A program made the translations under genes and the position numbers. Under the pieces are notes generated by a model. That model had not been told where the DNA came from and made no database searches. It saw only the letters and a program-made list of their open reading frames with translations. A stretch of 64,000 nucleotides of DNA. Source: Rheum nobile (Eukaryota; Streptophyta; Magnoliopsida; Caryophyllales; Polygonaceae). Position 1 is the stretch's first letter; each line of letters opens with the position of its first letter. Below are positions 22,698-33,093 of this stretch, one piece after another. Where the stretch lies: assembly GCA_027886185.1 (NCBI GenBank), contig WOAB01000583.1:5642001-5706000 (forward strand), written 5' to 3'.

Positions 22698-25311
22698 TGT
22701 AATACCCCTCATTTTTAGTAAGGGTATTTGGGTAAATTTCCAACTCTCGTTGAGAAAGCAAGACGCGTTTGGCAAAAATTCAAAATTTCTGTAACGTGTA
22801 TGATCTCTGTAAAATTCCCTGAGCCTTGGAAAATACATTCGACCTATTGTCGAGGCTTAGAATATTTGTTCGGGTACAAATATATATAATCCGGGGTTTA
22901 AACCCACGCCAAACCTTTTCTTGGGCAAACAGACGCGAAAAGGGCAATTCCGCGATCGCGGAAGCAATTCCACGACCGCGGAATAATGGGGCACAGAAGG
23001 GCTGGGCACATGCATTTTCCGCGACCGCGGAAAAGGCCAACACGCCAGCGTCACTTCGTCTGCAGAGTCTCGTCGTCCGTGCCGCCGTTGATCGCTTGCT
23101 CCTCCGTCGATCTTGTCGGGGCTGGCCTCCTCTCCTTGGCTATATATAGTGGCGAGTCTGGAGGGTTTAGGGGCACCAAAATCTGATATCTTCTCTCTCT
23201 CTCGCTCGTTTTTCTTGCTCGCCGGAGTTTCATTCCCTCGTCAGAGTTTCGAGGTGTCGCCGGAGCTCTCGCCAGTGGTCGTGGCAGCCTTGGAGTGGTG
23301 CTTTGGAGGTGCAAGGAGGTCAGGAGTCGAAGCCCCCTCGAATCGAGCCCCGTCGAGTCGTTGCCGGTGAGGTTTCCTCCATTTTGAGTCGCCGGAGTTC
23401 ATGGCCGCGACCGCGGACATGAACTGCCGCGACCGCGGGGGTGACAAGGCCGGCCGCGTCCGCGGCCGCTGTCTTTGACACTCGCGGACACTCTCGCCGG
23501 TGGTCGTGGCAGCCTTGGAGTGGTGCTTTGGAGGCGCAAGGAGGTCAGGAGTCGAAGCCCCGTCGAGTCGTTACCGGTGAGGTTTCCTCCATTTTGGGTC
23601 GTCGGAGTTCATGGCCGCGACCGCGGACATGAACTGCCACGACCGCGGCAGTGACAAGGCCGGCCACGTCCGTGGCCGCTGTCTTTGACACTCGCGGACG
23701 CTGTCCTCGACGCCCGCGACCACGGAATCCAAGCCGCGACCGCGGATTGCCTTGGCAATCGCGATCGTGGCCTTGGACGATCCGGTCTCGGGCGGGACTT
23801 CCGTTCTTTCGATTTCATTTGTTCCTTCTTAGATTCGTATCATTTTATTGTCGAATCTAACCTAGGGTTTAGTTGTGGGTCGTCGTCGTAGGAATCTGTA
23901 ATCCGTCTTCCGTTCCCGTTCCGGACCCAGAAACCCATCGTCGCTCAATCGTTCGTCTAGACTAAGGCAAGTGGCAGTTTGCTCTTGCTTATCATTCCAT
24001 GTTTCCATTAATTATCAATTGTTATTAATTATTAATTAAATTGGGATGAACTATTGTTTTCGTTTGGGAACAGATTTTATAAATGATACGATTAAAACAT
24101 GATATTATTATAGGTTGTATATATTGCTAGAAACAACGCTATTATATCTGTTATTACCATGATGGTATTGGTGTGGATTTTATGTGTGAACTTATACATT
24201 ATAGTTAGAACGAGTATTCGTAGGAACGCTATGTACCTTAAGAGGTCTAGCCGTTTCTTTATAACCGTGGTGGATAGGATGTCCAAGCCCTAACACCCTT
24301 CCCTGGTCATGACTATCCCCTATCCGAGTATAGGGGAGGTGCACACAACTGGTGCCAAACAATCAGGAAATATTCCCAAGATATCTCTCGTATCGAGATG
24401 ATATATGATAAAAGCTTTAACGTAAATATATCTTTTGGAATTAAACAAGATAAGTGCGATTATGCACATAATTAGTATACCCTCAGGCGAGGAGTACAAC
24501 GTGGAAACCGCCTGGACTTCGATTAGAGTAAGTCCTCCTTCCAAATCTGAATTCGCATTACGCGGTGAGGTTGGTCGTGGACCCAAATGGTCAAGTCTTG
24601 TTAAACGCTTGTGTGAAATTATAACGTTCCCAAACATTTTTCATACTTTCCCGTAAGACTCAATCTTTTGGAGTCTTCTCTTCATATGTTTCCCATAAGG
24701 CTCATTTCCTTTTTAGTGCATGTCTAAACTTTAATCATTCCGTGAAAGTTTCGGGTTATATAACGTCCCTTCGGTTGTTATTCGAGGGACAATGATAGTA
24801 AACGATTACGATCACTAGGACCATTTTGTTTTCACCCTTGTATAGTCTTTCATTAGACTAACCAACCGGGTTTTATTCCTTGCATGGTTGGCTGGTGTCA
24901 TCCGTCCTATACGGCACATCAGTGGTTGGTCCCCGAAGTGCGAAGTAACCATTGAAGAAGAGACTTGCAGTTGGAGATTCAAGTATTAGTATTTTTAAAG
25001 GTTGTCAATTATTATTTATTCTTACCACTAAGTCATGTAATAGATTTATTCTTCAAGTCTTCCGCTGTGTAATTTGTAAGTTTTCCGCTGTAATTTCACT
25101 CTGTTGAAAAACACTACTCTCGTTTAATGAGAGATCTTCTAATAATAATGGTTGAGTTTAATTCAAAAATATCTTCCGTTGTTTAAGCTTTCGTTATTTA
25201 TTATGTTTATTTAAGATTAATTGTTCCGATTAAAGCCTTGGGTGACATCGGACAGCAACGTCTGAGGTCACTGGCGTGTGGCATTTTCGACAATAAGTCG
25301 GGGGTGTTACA
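22698..25311 (+). repeat. Gypsy-A 3' LTR (2614 bp)
   Basis: Same ends and landmarks as the 5' LTR, including the TATA box at 23141-23148. It is 188 bp longer, mainly because of a tandem duplication at 23266-23697 that doubles the downstream GC-word region; a smaller loss near 23030 partly offsets this. Confidence 0.93.
23266..23697 (+). repeat. Tandem duplication (225-bp unit) specific to the Gypsy-A 3' LTR
   Basis: CTCTCGCC(A/G)GTGGTCGTGG starts at 23266 and again at 23491. Both units run to CTCGCGGAC and contain the cluster-2 GC words; the second lacks about 17 bp. The 5' LTR has one unit, so the duplication arose after insertion or in the final copying cycle. Confidence 0.85.
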
Positions 25312-25316
25312 ACTAG
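25312..25316 (+). repeat. Gypsy-A target-site duplication, right copy (ACTAG)
   Basis: Exact repeat of 10233-10237. Confidence 0.93.
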
Positions 25317-25403
25317 TTGGTTGATAGAGTTTCCTCTCTAAGGAAATGTCTTATTGTTACTACTGAATCTCTGTTATTTCCGCTCATTGTTCCATGTCTA
25401 ACA
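25317..25403 (+). repeat. Copia 3' LTR, distal part
   Basis: Sequence following the target duplication completes the copia LTR and probably ends at TCTAACA (25403). The exact end is inferred from TG...CA convention, since the 5' LTR is not in the window. Confidence 0.65.
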
Positions 25404-26094
25404 CACTACGATTCAACATCTATTTACATTGTTTTAAACAAGGCGTAATTGCATAACTACCAGATTTCTAATGGGTGCTGGCAAAAAAGTCGATATTTAA
25501 AAAGAATGGCAAAAGTACCAACTTTTTGTACTTTTTGGGGTACTTTTGCTATAAACAGGCTTTGATTTTATCTTTTCTTTTCAATCAAAATATCTTTAAA
25601 AGCTGACAAATCTTTTCTTAAAAAAGATAAAATAAAATCGTAATCTCTACATTAATCTTCCTCCCTCCCGATGACAGCCCTATCCCATCACCTACTATGG
25701 CCTCCAAGCTATGACCTCCTATTGTACGATAGACAAATTGACGGGCAAGTTTCCCTCCAAAATCAAAGTAATCTCCTTCCTTCCACCCTTAATCCCTCCA
25801 AGCATATCCGTAACATTTACTCTGCCTGAAAAAGTTTGCTCAATATTCCTGAAGAAGCGATATCGCTACCTGAAAAAGTTTTCAACACCTCATGTACAAG
25901 CTTTTAAGTTCACACCTGATAAGCTCCATTAATGCTTCAATGGGTAAGTAATTTCTCCAGACAAAGCTTCGTTTTCCCCCCTCTGTTTTTGGCTTATGTT
26001 ATCCGTCTGTATTTTACTTAGAACAGTGAGAAGTTAATCTATGTAAAGTTCATATCCTTGTTTATTTGTAGGTGCAAAGTTAGTTTACGTAAAG
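25404..26094 (+). other. Flank of the MULE gene; no gene seen
   Basis: AT-rich. An inverted repeat GCAAAAGTACC / GGTACTTTTGC lies at 25509-25549, of a kind often found in MULE terminal repeats. A pyrimidine-rich leader-like stretch lies at about 25650-25850. No matching terminal repeat was found on the right. Confidence 0.4.
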
Positions 26095-27319
26095 TTAATC
26101 AACGGTGGACAATGGAAAGTCAATGGGAAAAGTTGGTTGTATGATGGTGATAGAGCAGTAAAAGCCATGTTGATTTCACATGACATGGACTTGGCTACAC
26201 TACAGATGAAATGGATTCAGAAGAATCCATTTGATGAAGAGAAGTACTTTGTGCAGATGTAATACCTTTATCCAAAAAAAACTAAACTTCCTCCGATCGT
26301 TTTAAATGATGACTACGATCTAGAGGCGTTCATGTTCTTGAACAAGAGTGGAGAAAATACATTAGAGTGGAAGATTGAGTTGTACACCAACTTCCTAATG
26401 AAGGAAGAGATTCCAAGTGAAAGGGTTGAACATCATACTCTTCCTTTTCCAATAGCTCCACCAGTGACTCAGAGCCAAGACAATAAGGAGTTTATCAGGT
26501 CATTTTTCAAAACGTCAGAGCAATAGACACTAATGTCAGGTCAGTAGATGAAATTATTAAAGTTGACAATGAAGTAAAGTTAAGAAGATTAAATAGGGAC
26601 AAAGTGAGGGCAAAAAACAAAAAAAAGTGTCCCATGATAGTGGAAGACATTATATCAGTGAGCAACGATGATGAGGACATTGAAGTTGTTTCATCAAGAA
26701 ACAAAGGAAAGGAGAAAATGATTGATTATGCCAATTGTGGAGATTTTTTGGAAGATGAAATAGGGGATGGTCTTGACGAAAGGGGAGTCTATGCTTCAGG
26801 TGATGATGTATGTCATTTTGGTCTTGATGATGTGTGGGTTGAAATATATGTCAATCAGGGAACATACAACGAGGAGAAAATAGAGAAGGACCAAGAAGAC
26901 TTTGATGTTGATGAATACATGCTTAGATATATTGAAAAGAGGTACTATCCATCAGAAAGGGAAATGCAAACAATGTTGGTTGAAGATGAGGATACAATTG
27001 ATAACATTGAAAACAAGTCGTCATATCCAACAGTGAAGGTTGGACAGTACTTCAAATCTAAGGAGTTCAAAACTCCACTTTCTATGATGGCAATGGAAAA
27101 TTGCTTTGAGATGCGTGTGCAGAGGTATGACAAGTCGTCATATGAGGTTGCATGTGTTGACGACAATTACACCTTCCTTTGTCGTGGCTCAGTCTATTGC
27201 AAAACATCATTGTTAAAGGTGCGAGAATTTGTGCCGGATCATAGCTGTGGCATGATAGTAATGCACAATCATCACAGAGGAGCAACATCTCGGTTGATTG
27301 CAGATAAAATACTTCATAA

Positions 27320-27400
27320 GTAATTTTTCTTGCCTTTGATCACTTTTTCTTATCAAAGGCCAATATCATTTGGTAATACATTGACTTTGTGTTATGTCAG
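27320..27400 (+). other. Intron 1 of the MULE transposase gene
   Basis: GTAATTTTTC donor and TTATGTCAG acceptor. Removing these 81 bases deletes the in-frame TAA and joins ILHK to FLNGHKGLRALEI in one frame. Confidence 0.75.
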
Positions 27401-27689
27401 GTTTTTAAATGGTCATAAAGGCCTTCGTGCTTTAGAGATTCGGGATTTCATGTTAGAGTTGGGAATAAGGACAAGCTATTACAAAGCCAATCGAGCGCGG
27501 ATCTTCGCCCAGGTAATGGCACATGGTACAGCTGAGGAAAGATATACCACCATGTACTCTTACATGCACATGTTAGAGAAATCAAATCCTATAACATACA
27601 CAAGAATAGTAAGAGATGTTGACCAACACTTTAAGTATGTCTTATGGGCTTTAAGTCCAAGGATAATGGAAGCGCCACATCTTAAAAAG

Positions 27690-27977
27690 GTCAGTACGAA
27701 TGTTTTAATTTCAGGACACGTGTTTTCAATGTCAGGTCAAACACCTATATGACTGCATGTGTGAAAAACACATGCAGTCAAATAGGTATGCCCGAATGTT
27801 TAGAGTTCAGGCCATATATTATATTGTCAGGCCATATGTTGGAAATGTCAGGACAAGCACCTATATGACTGCATGTGTGAAAAAAATAATGAATATTTCA
27901 GACTACATTTGTCTTTGTCAGGTCATATAAGTACCTTTTCAGGACAAATCCTTTACAATATAGTTTCGCATATGTAG
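27690..27977 (+). other. Intron 2 of the MULE transposase gene, with a hairpin
   Basis: GTCAGT donor, ATGTAG acceptor; splicing joins PHLKK to VISVDDTHL in frame. Inside is a perfect hairpin GACTGCATGTGT / ACACATGCAGTC at about 27751-27780. A second copy of one arm with its flank lies near 27862, and GTCAGG words recur many times. Confidence 0.7.
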
Positions 27978-28245
27978 GTAATCTCAGTTGACGACACTCA
28001 CTTGACTATCTTGTTCAAGGGCATACTTCTCCTAGCTACGGCTCAAGATGGAAACGACCAAATATATCCACTTGATATTGTCGTTGTTAACAGTGAGATC
28101 GATGATGCGTGGTCATTTTTCTTTAGTGAATTGAAGGTTGTTGTTCCAGATCATCCCGATGTGTATTTTGTGTCTGACCCTCATGTTAGCATTGGGAAGA
28201 CTTTTAGAAATAGCTATTTTTTCGCCAAGCATGGATTTTCATTTA

Positions 28246-28250
28246 CCAGT
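28246..28250 (+). repeat. Tat-1 target-site duplication, left copy (CCAGT)
   Basis: CCAGT precedes the element and is repeated at 31789-31793. Confidence 0.92.
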
Positions 28251-28949
28251 TGTTTGGGGCGAAAAAGATCAAACCGACCTGAATCGCTTAAAGAGGGGAC
28301 AACTAGACAACAATAAGATGAGTAATATCTAAATGATCCAAATCAACTTAACAATCAAGAGAAAGAGATTAAACGGATGTAAGGACAAGCTTATCTCCTT
28401 CGAGTGGGAGACTGATCGAATCAGGAGATTTAACCGTCGATCGCTTCAATACTGAAATGAAGAACTAAGCTAGAGAATAGTTGTAAAAACGAATGAGAGA
28501 GTAGCGAATTACAGTTTTTATTCAGTCAGAATCCCCTTTACATGAGCCATGCTGACCCCCTTTTATACACATTTGCTAGGGCTGAACTAATAAAGTCGTT
28601 ATCTCCCGAGATCTTTGGAGATCGTCGGATTTAATGCACCGGATGGCCATGATCTTCCAATATTTATGATTTACCCGCCTTGGTTGTAACCGCTGTGTGG
28701 CCGAGATCTTCGCTCAATAACTTCTCATATCGTCGGGTTTAATGCACCGGAGGCTCAATAACTCCCCATATCCGTTGAGACCAAAATCAGCGGATGTCGT
28801 CTCCCGCATACTGACTAGACCGAGATCTCAAGAGGTTGTTTCTGACCAGACCAAGATTTCTGGAGGCTGAACTGACTGGACCTTCTAGAAGGCAGCTTTG
28901 GTTCAAGCTATTAGGCCGATCCAATGGGCCGGAAATTCGAGGCCCAACA
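28251..28949 (-). repeat. Tat-1 3' LTR
   Basis: Lies at low coordinates because the element is on the minus strand. It differs from the 5' LTR by scattered substitutions and small indels (one T in the terminal run, and around 28660), so the insertion is not brand new. A purine-rich TTTTAGGGCAA precedes it on the minus strand as a weak polypurine tract. Confidence 0.9.
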
Positions 28950-29878
28950 ATTGCCCTAAAATTAAACTAGGCCAGAGCGTCAGGTGATGGGACGGTTTAA
29001 TTTTATAACTTATGTTTCTTCTGGCATGATCTTCATCCTGATTTTGCTACAGGCATTCTGGCAACGGTGCCGACATGTGTATTGCTCAAGATGAGAGTTA
29101 GCTTAATACAACCAATAATCTTGTGAAAATGGTTGAGGGCGTCTCTTGTGATGTCGAAGGGTTAGGAGACCGCTCCTTGTTTGTCGTTTGTTTTGTTTTG
29201 TTTTGTAGGTGGACTCGTCAGTTGCTTCCTAGTCAAGTCGTGTGACGTTGGTCGAGTAGACCTGTAGTTGAGTGTGCCATGTCATGTAGTTCCAGGGAAG
29301 AGTATTGTAGTATTTGTAGAAGACGTGTACCTTAATCAGGACGAGTCTTGTAGAAATGTGTTGTGTTTTTGTTCCTCTATTCCCTGTGTACCGATCGATC
29401 ATGTAATGTATAAGCGCTATGTGTGATTGTGTTTTGTGTGTGTTGATCAACTTGATTTTGTCAATCGTGCCTTGGCAGTGACGCGAAATGTTTGGTAATG
29501 ACAACCTGTAATGTAGCATGCTTTGTCTGTCCGGGGAGGAGTTGTATGTATTGTAGGAATAGATGAGTGCCTTGGATAGGACAAGTCTTGTAAATAGTTG
29601 TAGTATGTCGTTTCTCTACTCCCCGTGTACCGATAGATCGTGTAATGTGTATTGTAAAAGTTGTTTTGTATGTGATAAGGATATCCGTTTTGGGCTTGAA
29701 TGTCATGTTTCGTCCTTGAGGCCTCTTGTTATGTTCTTGTTGAAGACACTTGAAAAGTATAGAAAAGATCAAAAGGTGATCGTTGGGTATGAGCCCAATG
29801 GTCCTCCGATGCTTAAGTTAGTAAACAGTTGGATAAGTATAATCAATTGAATCTAAATGAAGTACAAAGTATATGTTT
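28950..29878 (-). other. Tat-1 non-coding interior with two diverged ~190-bp repeats
   Basis: No credible gene. Two related stretches, about 29275-29460 and 29515-29680, share the order GAGTNNTGTA... GGACNAGTCTTGTA ... GTGTACCGAT(C/A)GATC(A/G)TGTAATG. A GTTTT microsatellite is at 29185-29210. The open minus-strand frames here are spread over the repeats and show no family features. Confidence 0.6.
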
Positions 29879-31021
29879 TCAAAAGTAAGATGACTCACAA
29901 TGGGTCGTGTTCCAGTTTGGTTGGTCGTCTTTTGTGGACTCTTCGTCTCCTTCTAGTATGACATGGGCCATGGCTTTGACTTGTACATCTTCAAAGCTTC
30001 GACATGGATATTTGGTCAGCTCGCGATAAAGTTCATTGCCCCTGACCAATCCCCGACGGAAGGCTTCAATAGACGTTGGGACGTCGCAATGCGGGATTGC
30101 GACCTTCTCTTTGTTGTACCTGTTAAGATAATCCCTTAAGGGCTCACCATACCCTTGCACGATCCTGTATAGGTCGCTTGATTTTTTTTCCAGTCTGTGA
30201 CTGCTAACGAACTGGATTTTGAATGAATTGACCAGATCGGCAAACGAAGCGACCGAACCCTGTGATAGATGCATGAACCAAGTTAGTGCGGGTCCTGCGA
30301 GGGTCGTGCCAAAGATTTTGCACATGACCGCTTCACGATTCCCTCTTGGAATAGAGATAGTCAATAGTTTATGTTTGTAAATAGAGATATGATCGTTGGG
30401 GTCCCCGGTCCCATCATAGTTGGGCATGTTTGGGATGTGGAACTTCTTCGGGATCTCAACGCGCGCGATTGCTTCTACGAACAGCGAGTCTTCATATTCG
30501 TCGATTGCTTCCTTTTCGATCGGCTGTGGGACTCCTGGAATCTGAGCGATGCAATCGTCTAAGACTTTCATATGCTCGCTAATAGCTTGTTGTATGAAGG
30601 CTTGGAGATTCATCGGCGTGGTGACCTGTGGAGGGACAATGGGTTGAACGACATTCTGAGTGCTCAGAGCCATGGGCGTCGAAATTGCCCCATTCATGTT
30701 GAGACGTGTTTGGGGGCCTTCAGTGTTGACTACGCGTCTTGATCCCCCTGGGACCGATGCGGCCGAATTCACCTACGATTTCAAAAGTTCATTTTCACGG
30801 ATTAGTCTTGCAATTTCAACTCCATATTGGATGCTTAGGGTTTCGGTTCTTAGGCGTTGCTGAGCCAGTTCTCCTTGGAGGATGATCATGCTCTTTGCTA
30901 ATTCTTGGATTCGGGTGTCCAAGATGAGCGGATTGGCGACGTCTTCGGCTTGATTTCCAACCAGGGCGTCGGTTCGGACTTGGTCTTCAGCGATGATCAT
31001 GGGGTCCCCGGAACCGGCCAT
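29879..31021 (-). pseudogene. Tat-1 gag, one in-frame stop
   Basis: The start is ATG 31021 (MAGSGDPMIIAEDQ), about 50 bases after the primer site. A coiled-coil-like N-terminal region (LAKSMIILQGELAQQRL) runs to a TAG at 30773-30775. The same frame then continues to 29879. The core is a typical Tat/Ogre-type gag: IPNMPNYDGTGDPNDHISIY, AVMCKIFGTTLAGPALTWF, FADLVNSFKIQFVSSHR, EPLRDYLNRYNKE. It would form the virus-like particle. No zinc knuckle or protease follows. The single TAG may be damage; readthrough is possible but unsupported. Confidence 0.87.
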
Positions 31022-31069
31022 GATTGGATGCAGACTGGATCGTTGATCGGATCGTTGATTGGCTAGATG

Positions 31070-31088
31070 CCCCACGGTGGGCGCCAAA
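31070..31088 (-). promoter_or_regulatory. Tat-1 primer-binding site
   Basis: Minus strand TTTGGCGCCCACCGTGGGGC lies immediately inside the 5' LTR end. Position and TGGCGC start fit a primer site; the tRNA was not assigned. Confidence 0.72.
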
Positions 31089-31089
31089 T

Positions 31090-31788
31090 TGTTTTGGGGC
31101 GAAAAAGATCGAACCGACCTGAATCGCTTAAAGAGGGGACAACTAGACAACAATAAGATGAGTAATATCTAAATGACCCAAATCAACTTAACAATCAAGA
31201 GAAAGAGATTAAACGGATGTAAGGACAAGCTTATCTGCTTCGAGTGGGAGACTGATCGAATCAGGAGATTTAACCGTCGGTCGCTTCAATACTGAAATGA
31301 AAAACTAAGCTAGAGAATAATTGTAAAAACGAATGAGAGAGTAGCGAATTACAGTTTTTATTCAGTCAGAATCCCCTTTACATGAGCCATGCTGACCCCC
31401 TTTTATACACATTTACTAGGGTTGAACTAATAAAGTCGTTATCTCCCGAGATCTTTGGAGATCGTCGGATTTAATGCACCGGATGACCATGATCTTCCAA
31501 TATTTTGACTTAATCGCCTTGGTTGTAACCGCTGTGTGGCCGAGATCTTCGCTCAATAACTTCTCATATCGTTGGGTTTGATGCACTGGAGGCTCAATAA
31601 CTCCCCATATCCGTTGAGATCGAAATCAGCGGACGTCGTCTCCCGTATACTGACTAGACCGAGATCTCAAAAGGCTGTTTCTGACCAGACCAGGATTTCT
31701 GGAGACTGAACTGACTGGACCTTCTAGAAGACAGCTTTGATTCAAACTATTGGGCTGATCCAATGGACCAAAAAATCGAGGCCCAACA
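31090..31788 (-). repeat. Tat-1 5' LTR
   Basis: Direct copy of 28251-28949 with substitutions throughout; followed on the plus strand by the right target copy. Confidence 0.92.
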
Positions 31789-31793
31789 CCAGT
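31789..31793 (+). repeat. Tat-1 target-site duplication, right copy (CCAGT)
   Basis: Exact repeat of 28246-28250. Confidence 0.92.
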
Positions 31794-32560
31794 CATCCGA
31801 TTCACCCGTCCCCACTACTAGTCTGAGTCCCGCTAGTATATATTATGTATACTGCTATTTGTTTATTTATTTATAAATGAGGAAAGAGGGAGTCAAACTC
31901 GTGGCCTTATAATCATAGAATTTCATGTTTATCAACTAACTCACCAATCAAACTAACTCACCAATCAAACATGGAAAGCTTAAGGGTTTGTAGTCATCCA
32001 ACCCATAACTCGAAAATATTCGAAACAGAACAAATATTTTTGAATTTTGTTGTAGCAATTTAATTGAACTTAAACTCGATAACCATATATCTGTGTTCGT
32101 ACGTAGATGCAGGTAGCGGCGTCGCCCCAAGTGGTAATAGTACTGGGAATGCAGCTGAAAAGGGGAAAATTGGGAGCAGATAGTCAATTGTGGCATTTGC
32201 TGTTGTCGGAGCATGCTTGTTACCGTTACTGTGATGTTGATGATCGATCAATCATGTTGTATTCCATTTGGATGTGATATATCATTTGGTTGTATTATGA
32301 ATAAATAAATATTTTAGGTTAGAACTTTCTGTCCAATTCGACTAGCGATTGTCATATGTTGTTGTTGTAACGCCTCATAGTAAAGCAAAAAAAAAAAAAA
32401 ATATCCATATAATATACATAACGTGATAATCAAATTAATTTAATAATCGTAAATTTTGTAATAAAAATTTTGGATTGATTTAGGATATGTTTTGAATTCT
32501 AAAATAATACATTAAATTGCATTAAATACTATATGTAGAATCCAAATGGACACTTAACCT
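31794..32560. other. AT-rich sequence right of Tat-1; no gene seen
   Basis: The MULE frame is lost after about eight codons. A short direct duplication CTAACTCACCAATCAAA lies at 31936-31965. The remainder holds simple AT-rich sequence and an A15 run near 32386-32400. No gene or RNA is recognised. Confidence 0.5.
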
Positions 32561-33053
32561 TGAAAGAATCGTTTCAATTACACGGATTTGCAAGAATATC
32601 CCAAATGAAAAAGTGACTTGCAAAAATATCAGTTTGACTTTTTTTTACATATATACACCATTTGGTGTATTTTTGCAAAATATTAAAAAAAAAATTAATT
32701 CAAAAAGTAAATTAAATCAATGAAATTAGAGAAAATAAAAGAGAAACAAAAAATTAAAAAAATACACAAATATCATTAATTATTATTTCTCTTCCAAAGT
32801 TCCCTCCCAAATTTCTCTCCCAAAGTTCCCACCCAAATTTCCCTCCTAAAATACAACCCATTTATTTTCATCAATTTTCAATTTCCTTTTCCAGATTTCA
32901 TCTGACGAATTGTTGATCTTGAACCCAAACTCAAATTCATTTACTTTTTTAGATTTCCCAAAATTCACAAGAAATTAAAAATCACAAAATTGCCCAAAAC
33001 CTAGAGCCAACGATGGTCCTTTCATCTTCTCTGCCTCCTATACGTCTTCCCTA

Positions 33054-33076
33054 AATGCCATCATCGAGCACCCAGG
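33054..33076 (+). repeat. Minisatellite piece stranded left of Athila-2
   Basis: AAATGCCATCATCGAGCACC here also occurs at 39099-39118, right of Athila-2, inside the RING-gene minisatellite. It shows that Athila-2 inserted between copies or fragments of the same repeat. Confidence 0.75.
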
Positions 33077-33088
33077 CGAAAACCGTCG

Positions 33089-33093
33089 ACCAC
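33089..33093 (+). repeat. Athila-2 target-site duplication, left copy (ACCAC)
   Basis: ACCAC lies directly before TGACAGG and recurs at 38682-38686. Confidence 0.92.

Larger units (their letters stand above)
10238..25311 (+). mobile_element. Gypsy-A: complete but non-autonomous Tekay-like element with nested insertion
   Basis: Two direct LTRs (10238-12663 and 22698-25311), both starting TGTAATACCCC and ending TGTTACA, enclose a tRNA-Met-type primer site, gag remnants and a polypurine tract. The 5-bp target ACTAG flanks both ends (10233-10237 and 25312-25316). No RT, RNase H or integrase is present between the LTRs; the gag reading ends just where protease should begin. The interior also carries the Athila-1 insertion at about 14811-20158. 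The element must have used enzymes from a relative such as Gypsy-B or C. Confidence 0.93.
26095..28250 (+). pseudogene. Mutator-like (MULE) transposase gene with two introns, 3' part lost at the Tat-1 insertion
   Basis: An N-terminal region (INGGQWKVNGKSWLYDGDRA, NDDYDLEAFMF) has one stop at about 26260. From about 26540 the frame carries an acidic stretch and then a MuDR-type N-terminal domain (VGQYFKSKEFKTPLSMMAME). Introns at 27320-27400 (GTAATT...GTCAG) and 27690-27977 (GTCAGT...GTAG) restore the frame exactly. The catalytic domain begins VDDTHLTILFKGILLLATAQ and continues to VYFVSDPHVSIGKTFRN, supplying the first two acidic residues of the DDE triad. The gene is cut at 28250; sequence past Tat-1 (31794 on) reaches a stop after ~8 codons. 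Confidence 0.85.
28251..31788 (-). mobile_element. Tat-1: complete non-autonomous Tat-like Ty3/gypsy element in the MULE gene
   Basis: Two 699-bp LTRs in direct orientation, 28251-28949 and 31090-31788, start TGTTGGGCCTCG on the minus strand and end CCCCAAA(A)CA. The target duplication is perfect. The 2140-bp interior holds a primer site, one gag ORF and about 900 bp of non-coding sequence. There is no protease, RT or integrase, so replication must be in trans. Confidence 0.92.

Noticed and set aside
25509..25549. Left terminal inverted repeat of the MULE gene
   Set aside because: Only a local hairpin; its reverse complement was not found to the right of the transposase.
30773..31153. Separate minus-strand gene upstream of Tat-1 gag starting at 31153
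   Set aside because: The frame upstream of ATG 31021 is translated LTR and primer site; the rest is in frame with gag and belongs to it.
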